DNA of 64,000 bases from Pseudomonas sp. K2I15 (GTDB taxonomy: Bacteria; Pseudomonadota; Gammaproteobacteria; Pseudomonadales; Pseudomonadaceae): the NCBI RefSeq assembly GCF_002204795.1, contig NZ_NIXO01000022.1, positions 30,002-94,001 of the forward strand, given 5' to 3'. The notes under the pieces are model-generated. The model was not told where the DNA came from and searched no databases. It saw only the letters and a program-made list of their open reading frames with translations. Below are positions 17,528-27,660 of this stretch, in pieces; position 1 is the stretch's first letter; every line of letters starts with the position of its first letter. The position numbers and the translations under genes are program-made.

Positions 17528-18826
17528 ATGTCCACTACAACGGGCAAGGGCAAGGCGATCTTTCGCGTTGTCAGCGGTAACTTCCTCGAGATGTTCGACT
17601 TCATGGTCTACGGCTTCTACGCCACGGCCATTGCCAAGACATTTTTCCCGACCGACAGCGCCTTCGCATCCCTGATGCTGTCCCTGGCGACCTTCGGCGC
17701 CGGGTTCCTGATGCGTCCTTTGGGCGCGATTTTCCTCGGCGCCTACATCGACCGTCACGGCCGTAAAAAGGGCCTGGTGATCACCCTGGCGCTGATGGCG
17801 GCCGGCACCGTCCTGATCGCCTGCGTTCCCGGGTATGCCACCTTGGGCGTCGCGGCGCCACTGATCGTGCTGTTCGGTCGCCTGCTGCAAGGCTTCTCCG
17901 CCGGTGTCGAGCTGGGCGGCGTGTCGGTGTACCTGGCGGAAATCGCCACACCGGGCCGCAAAGGCTTCTTCGTCAGTTGGCAGTCCGCCAGTCAACAAGC
18001 CGCCGTCGTGTTCGCAGGATTGCTGGGTGTGGGCCTCAACCACTGGCTCAGCCCCGAACAAATGGGTGACTGGGGCTGGCGCGTGCCGTTCCTGATCGGC
18101 TGCCTGATCGTGCCGGTGATCTTCGTGATTCGTCGCTCCCTGGAAGAAACCCCTGAATTCCAGGCGCGTAAACACCGCCCTACCCTGCAGGAAATCGTCC
18201 GCTCGATCGGTCAGAACTTCGGCATCGTTATCGCCGGCATGGCGCTGGTGGTGATGACCACCGTGTCGTTCTATCTGATCACCGCCTACACCCCGACTTT
18301 CGGCAAGGCCGAACTGCACCTGTCGGACTTCGACGCGCTGCTGGTAACTGTGTGCGTGGGCATCTCCAACTTCATCTGGCTGCCGGTGATGGGTGCGGTG
18401 TCCGATAAGATCGGGCGTAAACCCCTGCTGCTGGGTGCGACCATTCTGGCAATCCTCACGGCTTACCCGGCGCTGTCGTGGCTGGTGGCCAACCCGAGCT
18501 TCAGCCATTTGCTGATCGTGTTGCTCTGGCTGTCGTTCCTGTACGGCTCGTACAACGGTGCGATGGTTGTAGCGCTGACCGAAATCATGCCGGTCGAAGT
18601 GCGCACCACCGGTTTCTCCCTGGCCTACAGCCTGGCGACAGCGACCTTTGGTGGCTTTACTCCGGCGGCCTGCACCTACCTGATCCACGTGCTGGACAAC
18701 AAGGCGGCACCGGGCATCTGGCTCAGCGGCGCAGCAGTCATGGGCTTGATCGCTACACTGATCCTGTTCAAGGGCAACCGTCATGAACTGCGCACCGCGC
18801 AGGCCTCGATAGTCGGCGGCGCTTGA
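17528..18826 (+). CDS. MHS-family citrate/tricarballylate-type proton symporter
   Basis: A 432-residue inner-membrane carrier with 12 predicted TMs of the metabolite:H+ symporter branch of MFS. Typical motifs are [37 protein letters not shown] and [15 protein letters not shown]. The pattern resembles citrate (CitA) and tricarballylate (TcuC) carriers, but the substrate cannot be read from sequence. No regulator or catabolic gene is adjacent. ATG 17528 is chosen; a GTG at 17519 is possible. Confidence 0.82.
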   Translation: MSTTTGKGKAIFRVVSGNFLEMFDFMVYGFYATAIAKTFFPTDSAFASLMLSLATFGAGFLMRPLGAIFLGAYIDRHGRKKGLVITLALMAAGTVLIACVPGYATLGVAAPLIVLFGRLLQGFSAGVELGGVSVYLAEIATPGRKGFFVSWQSASQQAAVVFAGLLGVGLNHWLSPEQMGDWGWRVPFLIGCLIVPVIFVIRRSLEETPEFQARKHRPTLQEIVRSIGQNFGIVIAGMALVVMTTVSFYLITAYTPTFGKAELHLSDFDALLVTVCVGISNFIWLPVMGAVSDKIGRKPLLLGATILAILTAYPALSWLVANPSFSHLLIVLLWLSFLYGSYNGAMVVALTEIMPVEVRTTGFSLAYSLATATFGGFTPAACTYLIHVLDNKAAPGIWLSGAAVMGLIATLILFKGNRHELRTAQASIVGGA

Positions 18827-18832
18827 TAGGTC

Positions 18833-18935
18833 GCTTTCGCGAGCAAGCCCGCTCCCACATTTACCCGCGTATGCCCTGAAGAAATGCGGTCGAATGTGGA
18901 GCGGCGGTGCGACGATTCGACTTGCTCGCGAAGAG
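18833..18935. repeat. Degenerate REPIN
   Basis: The left REP arm is intact, but the right arm is interrupted: TGTGGAGCGG is followed by about 15 unrelated bases before CTTGCTCGCGAAG. Confidence 0.7.
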
Positions 18936-18967
18936 GCCCTGCCAGCCACTACAAAACCCGCAGACAT

Positions 18968-18998
18968 AAAAAAGCCCCGAACCAGTCGGGGCTTTTTT
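18968..18998. terminator. Bidirectional terminator between MHS transporter gene and gap
   Basis: AAAAAAGCCCCGA...TCGGGGCTTTTTT serves both convergent genes: a seven-pair stem with A and T tracts on either side. Confidence 0.92.
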
Positions 18999-19014
18999 CA
19001 TTTACCGCTGATGC

Positions 19015-20463
19015 TTAGCGCGGGAATGCTGGCGGGTTAACCCCGGCCATGTCTTCCATCACGCGAACCACCTGGCAGCTGTAACCGAATTCGTTGTCGT
19101 ACCAAACGTACAGAACAACGCGGTTGTCTTGAGAGATGGTCGCCTCAGCGTCCACCACACCGGCGTGGCGCGAGCCAACGAAGTCGGTGGAAACCACTTC
19201 CTGGGAATTAACGAAGTCGATTTGCTTATGCAGATCGGAGTGCAGCGCCATGTAGCGCAGGTACTCGTTCATCTCTTCACGGGTGGCGGCTTTCTCAAGG
19301 TTCAGGTTGAGAATGGCCATCGACACGTTCGGCGTCGGAACACGGATCGCGTTACCGGTCAGCTTGCCGGCCAGTTCAGGCAGGGCCTTGGCAGCAGCGG
19401 TGGCAGCACCGGTCTCGGTGATCACCATGTTCAGCGCGGCGCTACGGCCACGGCGATCGCCCTTGTGGAAGTTGTCGATCAGGTTCTGGTCGTTGGTGTA
19501 CGAGTGAACCGTTTCAACGTGACCGTTAACAATGCCGAACTTGTCGTTTACAGCTTTCAGCACCGGCACGATAGCGTTGGTGGTGCAGGAAGCGGCGGAC
19601 ACGATCTTGTCGTCAGCGGTGATTTCACCGTGGTTGATACCGTGCACGATGTTCTTCAGCTTGCCCTTGCCAGGCGCAGTCAGGACAACGCGGTCGATAC
19701 CCGGGCACGCCAGGTGCTGGCCCAGGCCCTCGGCGTCGCGCCACACACCGGTGTTGTCCACCAGCAGTGCGTCCTTGATGCCGTACTGGGTGTAATCCAC
19801 CTCAGCCGGGTTTTTCGCGTAGATCACCTGGATCAGGTTACCGTTGGCGGTGATGGTGTTGTTTTCTTCGTCGATGACGATGGTGCCGTTGAACGGACCG
19901 TGTACCGAGTCGCGACGCAGCAAGCTGGCGCGTTTGGTCAGGTCGTTGTCTGCACCTTTACGAACCACGATGGCACGCAAGCGCAGGCCGTCGCCGCCAC
20001 CGGTTTTTTCGATCAGGATGCGCGCCAGCAGGCGGCCGATACGACCGAAGCCGTACAGCACAACATCGGTGCCCTTGCGGGCCGCAGCGTTTTGCTGGCC
20101 AACCACGTCGGCCATTTCTTCACGGACGAACTGCTCGGCGGTGCGGCCAGCGCCTTCCTTGCGGAATTTATAGGCCAGCTTGCCCAGGTCTACCGAGGCC
20201 GCGCCGAGCTTGAGCTCGCTCATGGCTTTCAGCAGGGGGAATGTTTCGTGGACGGAGAGTTCGCTGTCGTCGGCGGAACGATGGCGAGCAAAGCGATGAG
20301 CCTTGAGAATCGCGATGACTGATTGGTTGATCAGGCTGCGGCCATAGATCGAGCTCACCACGTTGTTATTGCGGTATAGCTGACCGATAAGCGGAATCAT
20401 CGCTTCAGCGAGTGCTTCACGGTCGATCCATTCACCAAGACACTGGTCGGGCTTCTGAGTCAC
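19015..20463 (-). CDS. gap: Glyceraldehyde-3-phosphate dehydrogenase, long form (GapB-like)
   Basis: A 482-residue GAPDH with an N-terminal extension of about 125 residues before the NAD-binding fold (VVLYGFGRIGRLLARILIE). The catalytic cysteine is in SAASCTTNAIVPVL, and the C-terminal YVWYDNEFGYSCQVVR segment is intact. Classical GAPDH is about 335 residues; this long form corresponds to PA3001 and is thought to work mainly in gluconeogenesis. The start is GTG at 20463, with GGAAGG five bases upstream; the frame continues to 20607 without support. Divergent from mfd. Confidence 0.9.
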   Translation of the reverse strand: MTQKPDQCLGEWIDREALAEAMIPLIGQLYRNNNVVSSIYGRSLINQSVIAILKAHRFARHRSADDSELSVHETFPLLKAMSELKLGAASVDLGKLAYKFRKEGAGRTAEQFVREEMADVVGQQNAAARKGTDVVLYGFGRIGRLLARILIEKTGGGDGLRLRAIVVRKGADNDLTKRASLLRRDSVHGPFNGTIVIDEENNTITANGNLIQVIYAKNPAEVDYTQYGIKDALLVDNTGVWRDAEGLGQHLACPGIDRVVLTAPGKGKLKNIVHGINHGEITADDKIVSAASCTTNAIVPVLKAVNDKFGIVNGHVETVHSYTNDQNLIDNFHKGDRRGRSAALNMVITETGAATAAAKALPELAGKLTGNAIRVPTPNVSMAILNLNLEKAATREEMNEYLRYMALHSDLHKQIDFVNSQEVVSTDFVGSRHAGVVDAEATISQDNRVVLYVWYDNEFGYSCQVVRVMEDMAGVNPPAFPR

Positions 20464-20817
20464 GGGAACCTTCCACATGTAGGGGCAGAAAAAAGGGGCT
20501 ACATTATGCCGCCCGACCGCCCCTGGAGCAATGCGCGCTCCGCAACAAAACCCCTTGCAAAAAAATATCGCCCCGCTGGAGCCCAGTAAATACGTGGCTT
20601 CCAGCACACCCCTTGTTGGAGCAACGTGACAAAGTGTCCGTAACCCTCCGAAACATACGTCGATTTCGGCACTACATAATGAGTCAAAAGACGCCTTTGT
20701 TTGTCTTAGCCACTACATTTCCCTCAATACGCATTAGGCACAGTCAGCAACTGACAGGCGGCACCTCGGGCCGTTACAATTACCGACTTTGTCGCAACGC
20801 TTGGAGCTCAACCTTCC
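20464..20817. other. gap-mfd divergent intergenic region
   Basis: A 354-base region carrying both promoters. CACTACAT occurs twice about 50 bases apart, but I see no clean HexR-type or other operator and no gene. Confidence 0.45.
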
Positions 20818-23800
20818 GTGCCCGTTCTGCGTCTACCGCTTCTCCCTGCTGCGGCAGGTAAACAGCACTGGGGCAATCTGCCCGGTGCCGCCCTGAGCCT
20901 GGCCATTGCCGAGGCTGCCAGCGCAGCCAAGCGCTTTACCCTGCTGCTCACCGCCGACAGCCAAAGTGCCGAGCGGCTGGAACAGGAGCTGAGTTTCTTC
21001 GCCCCCGATTTGCCGGTACTGCATTTCCCGGACTGGGAAACCCTGCCCTACGATCTGTTCTCGCCGCACCAGGACATCATTTCCCAGCGCATCGCCAGCC
21101 TGTACCGCTTGCCGGAACTGGCTCACGGCGTGTTGGTGGTGCCGATCACCACGGCCTTGCACCGCCTGGCGCCGACCAAGTTCCTGCTGGGCAGCAGCCT
21201 GGTGCTGGATATCGGCCAGAAGCTCGACGTGGAGCAAATGCGCACCCGGCTTGAGGCCAGCGGCTACCGTTGCGTCGACACGGTGTATGAGCACGGTGAG
21301 TTCGCGGTGCGTGGCGCGTTGATCGACCTGTTCCCGATGGGCAGCAAACTGCCGTACCGGATCGACCTGTTCGACGACGAAATCGAAACCCTGCGTACTT
21401 TCGACCCGGAAAACCAGCGCTCCATCGACAAGGTGCAGTCGATCAAACTGCTGCCGGCCCGGGAATTTCCGCTGCAAAAAGATGCGGTCACGCGCTTCAA
21501 GGCGCGTTTCCGCGAGCGTTTTGACGTGGACTTCCGGCGCTGCCCGATCTTTCAGGACTTGAGCAGCGGGATTACCCCCGCCGGTATCGAGTACTACCTG
21601 CCGTTGTTCTTCGACGAAACCTCGACCCTCTTCGATTACCTGCCCCAGGACACCCAAGTGTTCTCGCTGCCAGGCATCGAACAGGCGGCGGAAAACTTCT
21701 GGAATGACGTGCGCAACCGTTATGAAGAACGCCGCGTCGACCCGTCCCGTCCTTTATTGCCACCGGCCGAACTGTTCCTGCCGGTAGAAGACTGCTTCGC
21801 CCGCCTGAAAAACTGGCCGCGCGTGGTCGCCAGCCAGCAAGACGTGGACGCCGGTGCAGGCCGCGAGCGCTTCCCGGCGCAAGCGCTGCCGAACCTGGCG
21901 ATTGAAGCCAAGGCCAACCAGCCGCTGGAAGCGCTGTCGAGTTTCCTCGGCGACTTCCCCGGCCGCGTGCTGTTTACCGCCGAGTCCGCCGGGCGCCGCG
22001 AAGTGCTGCTGGAGCTGTTGGAACGCCTGAAGCTGCGGCCGAAAACCGTCGACAGCTGGCCAGACTTTGTCGCGAGCAAGGATCGCCTGGCGATCACCAT
22101 CGCACCGTTGGACGAAGGCTTGCTGCTGGACGACCCGGCCCTGGCGCTGATTGCCGAGAGCCCGTTGTTCGGCCAACGCGTGATGCAACGTCGCCGTCGC
22201 GAAAAACGCGCCGACGCCAACAACGACGCGGTGATCAAGAACCTCACCGAACTGCGCGAAGGCGCGCCGGTGGTGCATATCGACCACGGCGTGGGCCGCT
22301 ACCTGGGCCTGCAAACCCTGGAGATCGACAACCAGGTGGCAGAGTTTCTCACCATGGAATACGCCGAGGGCGCCAAGCTCTACGTGCCCGTGGCCAACCT
22401 GCACCTGATCGCCCGCTACACCGGCAGCGACGACGCCCTGGCGCCGTTGCACCGCCTCGGCTCCGAGACCTGGCAGAAAGCCAAGCGCAAGGCCGCTGAA
22501 CAGGTGCGCGACGTGGCCGCCGAGCTGCTCGACATTTATGCCCGCCGCGCCGCTCGCGAAGGTTATGCGTTTGCCGACCCAAAAGCCGACTACGCCACCT
22601 TCAGCGCTGGCTTCGCCTTCGAAGAAACCCCAGACCAGCAAACCACCATCGACGCCGTGCGCGCCGACATGCTGGCGCCCAAGCCGATGGACCGCCTGGT
22701 GTGCGGCGACGTGGGCTTCGGCAAGACCGAAGTCGCAATGCGCGCAGCCTTTATTGCGGTGCATGGCGGCCGGCAAGTGGCGATCCTCGTGCCGACCACC
22801 CTGCTCGCCCAGCAGCACTACAACAGCTTCCGCGACCGCTTTGCCGACTGGCCGGTGACCGTTGAAGTGATGAGCCGCTTCAAGTCGGCCAAAGAAGTGA
22901 ACGCGGCCATCGCCGACCTGGCGGAAGGCAAAATCGACATCGTCATCGGCACCCACAAGCTGCTGTCGGACGATGTGAAGATCAAGAACCTTGGCCTGGT
23001 GATCATCGACGAAGAGCACCGCTTCGGTGTCCGTCAGAAAGAACAGCTCAAGGCCCTGCGCAGTGAAGTCGACATACTGACCCTCACCGCCACGCCGATT
23101 CCGCGCACGTTGAACATGGCGGTGTCGGGCATGCGCGACCTGTCGATCATCGCCACGCCGCCGGCGCGCCGGTTGTCGGTGCGCACCTTCGTGATGGAGC
23201 AGAACAAAAGCACGGTCAAGGAAGCCCTGCTGCGTGAGTTGCTGCGTGGCGGCCAGGTTTACTACCTGCACAACGATGTAAAAACCATCGAGAAATGCGC
23301 CGCCGACCTCGCAGAACTGGTGCCGGAAGCGCGGATCGCCATCGGCCACGGGCAGATGCGCGAACGCGACCTCGAACAGGTGATGAGCGACTTCTACCAC
23401 AAGCGCTTCAACGTGCTGATCGCCTCGACCATCATCGAAACCGGCATCGACGTGCCGAGCGCCAACACCATCATCATCGAGCGGGCCGACAAGTTCGGCC
23501 TCGCGCAGTTGCACCAACTGCGCGGCCGGGTCGGCCGCAGTCACCACCAGGCGTATGCCTATTTGCTGACGCCACCGCGCCAGCAGATCACCTCCGACGC
23601 CGAGAAGCGCCTGGAAGCGATCGCCAACACCCAGGACCTCGGCGCCGGCTTTGTGCTGGCCACCAACGACCTGGAAATCCGTGGCGCCGGCGAACTGCTG
23701 GGCGACGGCCAGAGCGGGCAGATCCAGGCCGTGGGCTTCACCCTTTATATGGAAATGCTCGAACGGGCGGTGAAAGCCATCCGCAAGGGCGAGCAACCGA

Positions 23801-24267
23801 ACCTCGATCAACCGCTGGGTGGCGGCCCGGAAATCAACCTGCGCTTGCCGGCGTTGATTCCCGAAGACTACCTGCCAGACGTGCACGCGCGGCTGATCCT
23901 GTACAAGCGCATCGCCTCGGCCACCGACGAAGACGGCCTCAAGGACCTGCAGGTGGAGATGATCGACCGCTTCGGCCTGTTGCCGGAACCGACCAAGAAC
24001 CTGGTGCGCCTGACCCTGCTCAAATTGCAGGCCGAGCAATTGGGCATCAAGAAGGTCGACGCCGGGCCGCAAGGCGGGCGTATCGAGTTCGAAGCGCAGA
24101 CGCCGGTGGATCCGCTGGTGCTGATCAAGCTGATTCAGGGCCAGCCCAATCGCTACAAGTTCGAAGGGGCTACGCTGTTCAAATTCATGGTGCCGATGGA
24201 ACGCGCCGAAGAACGTTTTAATACACTGGAGGCGCTGTTTGAGCGCCTCATCCCGAAATCTGCTTGA
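20818..24267 (+). CDS. mfd: Transcription-repair coupling factor
   Basis: Mfd, 1149 residues, removes RNA polymerase stalled at DNA lesions and recruits UvrA. It has the N-terminal UvrB-homology region (about 1-330), the RNA polymerase interaction domain with VVHIDHGVGRYLGLQ (about 480), and the translocase domains with GDVGFGKTEVAMRAAF, IDEEHRFGVRQKE, LTATPIPRTLNMA and LRGRVGRSHHQAYAYLL. The TRCF C-terminal domain follows. The start is GTG at 20818 with an upstream GGAG. csiV follows 11 bases after the stop. Confidence 0.97.
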   Translation: MPVLRLPLLPAAAGKQHWGNLPGAALSLAIAEAASAAKRFTLLLTADSQSAERLEQELSFFAPDLPVLHFPDWETLPYDLFSPHQDIISQRIASLYRLPELAHGVLVVPITTALHRLAPTKFLLGSSLVLDIGQKLDVEQMRTRLEASGYRCVDTVYEHGEFAVRGALIDLFPMGSKLPYRIDLFDDEIETLRTFDPENQRSIDKVQSIKLLPAREFPLQKDAVTRFKARFRERFDVDFRRCPIFQDLSSGITPAGIEYYLPLFFDETSTLFDYLPQDTQVFSLPGIEQAAENFWNDVRNRYEERRVDPSRPLLPPAELFLPVEDCFARLKNWPRVVASQQDVDAGAGRERFPAQALPNLAIEAKANQPLEALSSFLGDFPGRVLFTAESAGRREVLLELLERLKLRPKTVDSWPDFVASKDRLAITIAPLDEGLLLDDPALALIAESPLFGQRVMQRRRREKRADANNDAVIKNLTELREGAPVVHIDHGVGRYLGLQTLEIDNQVAEFLTMEYAEGAKLYVPVANLHLIARYTGSDDALAPLHRLGSETWQKAKRKAAEQVRDVAAELLDIYARRAAREGYAFADPKADYATFSAGFAFEETPDQQTTIDAVRADMLAPKPMDRLVCGDVGFGKTEVAMRAAFIAVHGGRQVAILVPTTLLAQQHYNSFRDRFADWPVTVEVMSRFKSAKEVNAAIADLAEGKIDIVIGTHKLLSDDVKIKNLGLVIIDEEHRFGVRQKEQLKALRSEVDILTLTATPIPRTLNMAVSGMRDLSIIATPPARRLSVRTFVMEQNKSTVKEALLRELLRGGQVYYLHNDVKTIEKCAADLAELVPEARIAIGHGQMRERDLEQVMSDFYHKRFNVLIASTIIETGIDVPSANTIIIERADKFGLAQLHQLRGRVGRSHHQAYAYLLTPPRQQITSDAEKRLEAIANTQDLGAGFVLATNDLEIRGAGELLGDGQSGQIQAVGFTLYMEMLERAVKAIRKGEQPNLDQPLGGGPEINLRLPALIPEDYLPDVHARLILYKRIASATDEDGLKDLQVEMIDRFGLLPEPTKNLVRLTLLKLQAEQLGIKKVDAGPQGGRIEFEAQTPVDPLVLIKLIQGQPNRYKFEGATLFKFMVPMERAEERFNTLEALFERLIPKSA

Positions 24268-24278
24268 AGGACGCCCCA

Positions 24279-24848
24279 ATGCGCCTGTTCCGCATTTTGA
24301 GCTTGTTGTTGGTGGTCGTTGCCCCTTCGGCGTTTGCCGACAGCCCGTACCTGGTTGAGATGATCCTGGTGCGCCAGAACGCCGAGCCGGTGATCAATAG
24401 CCGCGCGGCGCCGGAAAACTGGGACGCCGGCGCACCCCGCCTGCCGGCCGACAAAATGAGCCCGCCGCGGCTGGGCAACATCGTCGACAAACTCAATGCC
24501 GACAATAGCTACACGGTGTTGCTGCACCGCACTTGGGAGCAGAACCTCGGTGAGCAGCCGATCAAGCTGGCGATCAGTGACGGTACGGAACAGTTCGGGC
24601 AGTTTCCTATCGAAGGCACCCTGAGCCTGCAACTCGGACGTTTTACCGACATCGATGCAGACTTTTGGGTCAACCAGTTCGACGCCAACGGCAGTGTGAT
24701 TGCCAGCGAGCACCTCAGCCAGCAAGACGTGCGCACCAAGAACAACCAACTCAATTACCTGGACGGCGGCCACCTCGCCCTGCTGATCAAGATCACTTCG
24801 CTGACCGCCAAGCCGCCCAGCGCTCCACCGCCCGACGTCCAGGACTGA
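24279..24848 (+). CDS. csiV: CsiV-family protein
   Basis: A 189-residue exported protein with a signal peptide ending PSAFA. The segments YLVEMILVRQN, YTVLLHRTWEQ, GTLSLQLGRFTDIDADFWV and the C-terminal basic-hydrophobic part match the CsiV family, named for a cell-shape integrity factor that activates a penicillin-binding protein in Vibrio. ATG 24279 follows GAAGG. It sits directly after mfd and probably shares its transcript. Confidence 0.82.
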   Translation: MRLFRILSLLLVVVAPSAFADSPYLVEMILVRQNAEPVINSRAAPENWDAGAPRLPADKMSPPRLGNIVDKLNADNSYTVLLHRTWEQNLGEQPIKLAISDGTEQFGQFPIEGTLSLQLGRFTDIDADFWVNQFDANGSVIASEHLSQQDVRTKNNQLNYLDGGHLALLIKITSLTAKPPSAPPPDVQD

Positions 24849-24857
24849 TCCAGCACC

Positions 24858-27548
24858 ATGCCCCTGACGTCGTCGTTGACCAAACCCCTGGCCCCTTCGT
24901 GGGCCAATCGCTTTAAAGAGCAAAGCCTTGAGCGCGGCCGGCGCTACGCCCTGGAAAACCGCGTGCGCATCGTCGAGTCCGGCGACAGCACCATCATTGC
25001 CAGCTGCGAAGGCTCGGGCGGCAACGTCTACCGTCAAACCATTTCCCTGCGCGAATCCGCCAAGGGCACGCTGATCCTGGTGGACAGCCGCTGCACCTGC
25101 CCCGTGCACACCAACTGCAAACACATCGCCGCGGTGCTGCTCAAGGTCCAGGAAACCCTGGCCTACCCGGCGGCGGCCCAGGATGCCGAGTTGCTGGAGA
25201 AACTCCAGGCGGTGCTGGATAACCGTGTGGTACTGCCGCAAGTGGTGATGGAAGACGTGCAGCCGGTGCCACGCCTGTGGCTGGCGAGTATCGAGTTCAG
25301 CGCCTTCGAGCCACGCAACGGCAAGATGCAGCGTTACATCCAGCACCGCGCGGCACTGTCCTTCAACTATTTAGGCAATTACGTCAGCGGCCAGAAAAAC
25401 GCCGACATCATCGTGCGCCAGGAACAGCAGAGCCTGCGGATCAAGCGCCATCCCGAGGTGGAGCAGCAGTTTCGCCAACAACTGCGCCTGCTGGGTTTCA
25501 AGATCGCCACGCGCCAGAGCAAGGCTTTGCCGGAAAGCGCCGGCGAACTGTTCGAGATGGTCAATGACAGCGCGTGGCTGAACTTTACCCTGAACGCGTC
25601 ACCGAACCTGCGCGCCCAGGGCTGGGAATTGCAGATCGACGAAGAGTTCGGTTTCGACCTGAGCGCCGTCGACGACTGGTACGCCAGCGTCGACGAAGTA
25701 CCGGAACGTGACTGGTTCGACCTGGAGCTGGGGATCATCGTCAACGGCGAGCGCTTGAGCTTGCTGCCGATCCTGTTGAACCTGATGCGCTCTCACACTG
25801 AGATCCTCAACCCGGAAAAACTCGCCCGGCGCCGCGATGACGAACTGATCCTGGTGAACATCCCCGGCCTGCCCAACGGCCACGGCCCGCTGCAAGTGGC
25901 GCTGCCTTACGGCCGCCTGAAACCGGTGCTGGCGACCCTTGGCGAGTTCTACCTGCAAGAGCCCGGCACCACTGCGCTGCGCCTGGCCAAAGCCGACGCC
26001 ATTCGCCTGAACCCGCTGGAAGACCTGCCACTGCAATGGGAAGGCGGCGAAAAGATCCGCAACTTCGCCCAGCGCCTGCGGGACATCAAGGATTTCAGCT
26101 GCGAAGCGCCCGAAGGCTTGAACGCGACGTTGCGCCCCTACCAACTGGAAGGCCTGAGCTGGATGCAGTCGCTGCGCCAGCTCGACGTCGGCGGGATTCT
26201 CGCGGATGACATGGGCCTGGGCAAAACCCTGCAAACCCTGGCGCATATTCTCAGCGAGAAAATCGCCGGGCGCCTGGACCGGCCGTGCATGGTGGTGATG
26301 CCCACCAGCCTGATCCCGAACTGGCTCGATGAAGCGGCGCACTTCACACCGCAGCTTAAAGTGCTGGCGCTGTATGGCGCCGGGCGTAAGAAACATTTCC
26401 CGCAGTTGCAGGACTACGACCTGCTGCTGACCACCTACGCGCTGCTGCCCAAGGACATCGAGCAACTGGCCGCCCTGCCCTTGCACGTACTGATCCTCGA
26501 CGAAGCGCAGTACATCAAGAACCCCAACAGCAAGGCCGCCCAGGCCGCCCGCGAGCTGAATGCCCGCCAGCGCCTGTGCCTCAGTGGTACGCCGCTGGAA
26601 AACCACCTGGGCGAGTTGTGGTCGCTGTTCCACTTCCTGCTGCCGGGTTGGCTGGGGGATGTGAAAAGCTTCAACCGCGATTACCGCGTACCGATCGAAA
26701 AGCGCGGCAGCGATGTGCGATTGCAGCACCTCAATGGTCGGATCAAGCCGTTCCTGCTGCGCCGTACCAAAGAACAGGTGGCGACTGAGCTGCCGCCCAA
26801 GACCGAGATCATCCATTGGGTCGACCTCAACGAAGCCCAGCGCGACGTGTACGAAACCATGCGCCTGGCGATGGACAAGAAAGTCCGCGACGAGATCACC
26901 CGCAAGGGCGTGGCCCGCAGCCAGATCATCATCCTGGAAGCGCTGCTCAAGTTGCGCCAGGTGTGCTGTGATTTGCGCCTGGTCAATGATGCGACCTTAC
27001 CGGCAAAGGGCAGCAGCTCGGGCAAGCTCGACAGTTTGATGGAGATGCTCGAAGAACTGTTTGCCGAAGGGCGCAGGATTCTGTTGTTTTCCCAGTTCAC
27101 CTCGATGCTGAGCCTGATCGAGGCCGAGCTGAAGAAACGTGGCGTGGCCTACGCGCTACTCACCGGCCAGACGCGGGATCGGCGCACGCCGGTGAAGGAC
27201 TTCCAGAGCGGCAAGCTACAGATCTTTCTGATCAGCCTGAAGGCAGGCGGCGTGGGGCTGAACCTGACGGAAGCAGACACGGTGATTCACTACGACCCGT
27301 GGTGGAACCCGGCCACGGAAAACCAGGCGACTGACCGTGCGTATCGCATTGGCCAGGAGAAGCCGGTGTTCGTCTACAAGATGATTGCCCGAGGCACCGT
27401 GGAAGAGAAAATCCAGCATTTGCAGAAGGAAAAGTCTGATCTGGCAGCGGGCGTTCTGGATGGGCGCACGACGGGGGATTGGAAGTTGGGCAATGAGGAT
27501 ATTGAGGCGCTGTTTGCGCCGTTGCCTCAGAAGCAAGAAAAACGCTGA
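24858..27548 (+). CDS. SWIM-domain SNF2-family DNA helicase
   Basis: An 896-residue cytoplasmic Snf2/HepA-type ATPase. A SWIM zinc finger opens it (C79-x-C81...C87-x-H89), followed by a Snf2-associated domain (about 130-400), then helicase motifs: I GILADDMGLGKTLQTL, II LILDEAQYIKN, III LSGTPLENHLGELWSLFH, V GGVGLNLTEADTVIHYD and VI QATDRAYRIGQ. It probably remodels protein-DNA or RNA polymerase complexes. It starts ten bases after csiV, so it may be co-transcribed with mfd. In P. aeruginosa a purine phosphorylase gene sits here and a helicase of this type is elsewhere (from memory). Confidence 0.88.
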   Translation: MPLTSSLTKPLAPSWANRFKEQSLERGRRYALENRVRIVESGDSTIIASCEGSGGNVYRQTISLRESAKGTLILVDSRCTCPVHTNCKHIAAVLLKVQETLAYPAAAQDAELLEKLQAVLDNRVVLPQVVMEDVQPVPRLWLASIEFSAFEPRNGKMQRYIQHRAALSFNYLGNYVSGQKNADIIVRQEQQSLRIKRHPEVEQQFRQQLRLLGFKIATRQSKALPESAGELFEMVNDSAWLNFTLNASPNLRAQGWELQIDEEFGFDLSAVDDWYASVDEVPERDWFDLELGIIVNGERLSLLPILLNLMRSHTEILNPEKLARRRDDELILVNIPGLPNGHGPLQVALPYGRLKPVLATLGEFYLQEPGTTALRLAKADAIRLNPLEDLPLQWEGGEKIRNFAQRLRDIKDFSCEAPEGLNATLRPYQLEGLSWMQSLRQLDVGGILADDMGLGKTLQTLAHILSEKIAGRLDRPCMVVMPTSLIPNWLDEAAHFTPQLKVLALYGAGRKKHFPQLQDYDLLLTTYALLPKDIEQLAALPLHVLILDEAQYIKNPNSKAAQAARELNARQRLCLSGTPLENHLGELWSLFHFLLPGWLGDVKSFNRDYRVPIEKRGSDVRLQHLNGRIKPFLLRRTKEQVATELPPKTEIIHWVDLNEAQRDVYETMRLAMDKKVRDEITRKGVARSQIIILEALLKLRQVCCDLRLVNDATLPAKGSSSGKLDSLMEMLEELFAEGRRILLFSQFTSMLSLIEAELKKRGVAYALLTGQTRDRRTPVKDFQSGKLQIFLISLKAGGVGLNLTEADTVIHYDPWWNPATENQATDRAYRIGQEKPVFVYKMIARGTVEEKIQHLQKEKSDLAAGVLDGRTTGDWKLGNEDIEALFAPLPQKQEKR

Positions 27549-27560
27549 CTGTTAGATCGC

Positions 27561-27647
27561 CTTCGCGAGCAAGCCCGCTCCCACATTCGACCGCATTTCT
27601 TCAGGTTATACGCGCTCAAGTGTGGGAGCGGGCTTGCTCGCGAAGGG
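27561..27647. repeat. REPIN (inverted REP pair)
   Basis: Two inverted REP cores with a spacer of about 35 bases between the convergent helicase gene and nagZ. Confidence 0.88.
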
Positions 27648-27660
27648 CGCACCACAGTTC

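Noticed and set aside
17498..18967. A 489-codon minus-strand frame opposite the MHS transporter
   Set aside because: Shadow frame with biased composition and REP DNA at its N-terminus; the transporter reads cleanly on the other strand.
20464..20817. HexR operator between gap and mfd
   Set aside because: ACTACA half-sites are present but do not form the expected palindrome.
21754..24279. An 841-codon minus-strand frame opposite mfd
   Set aside because: Shadow frame of GC-rich coding DNA; it is His/Gln/Gly-rich with no domain, and mfd on the other strand has full motifs.
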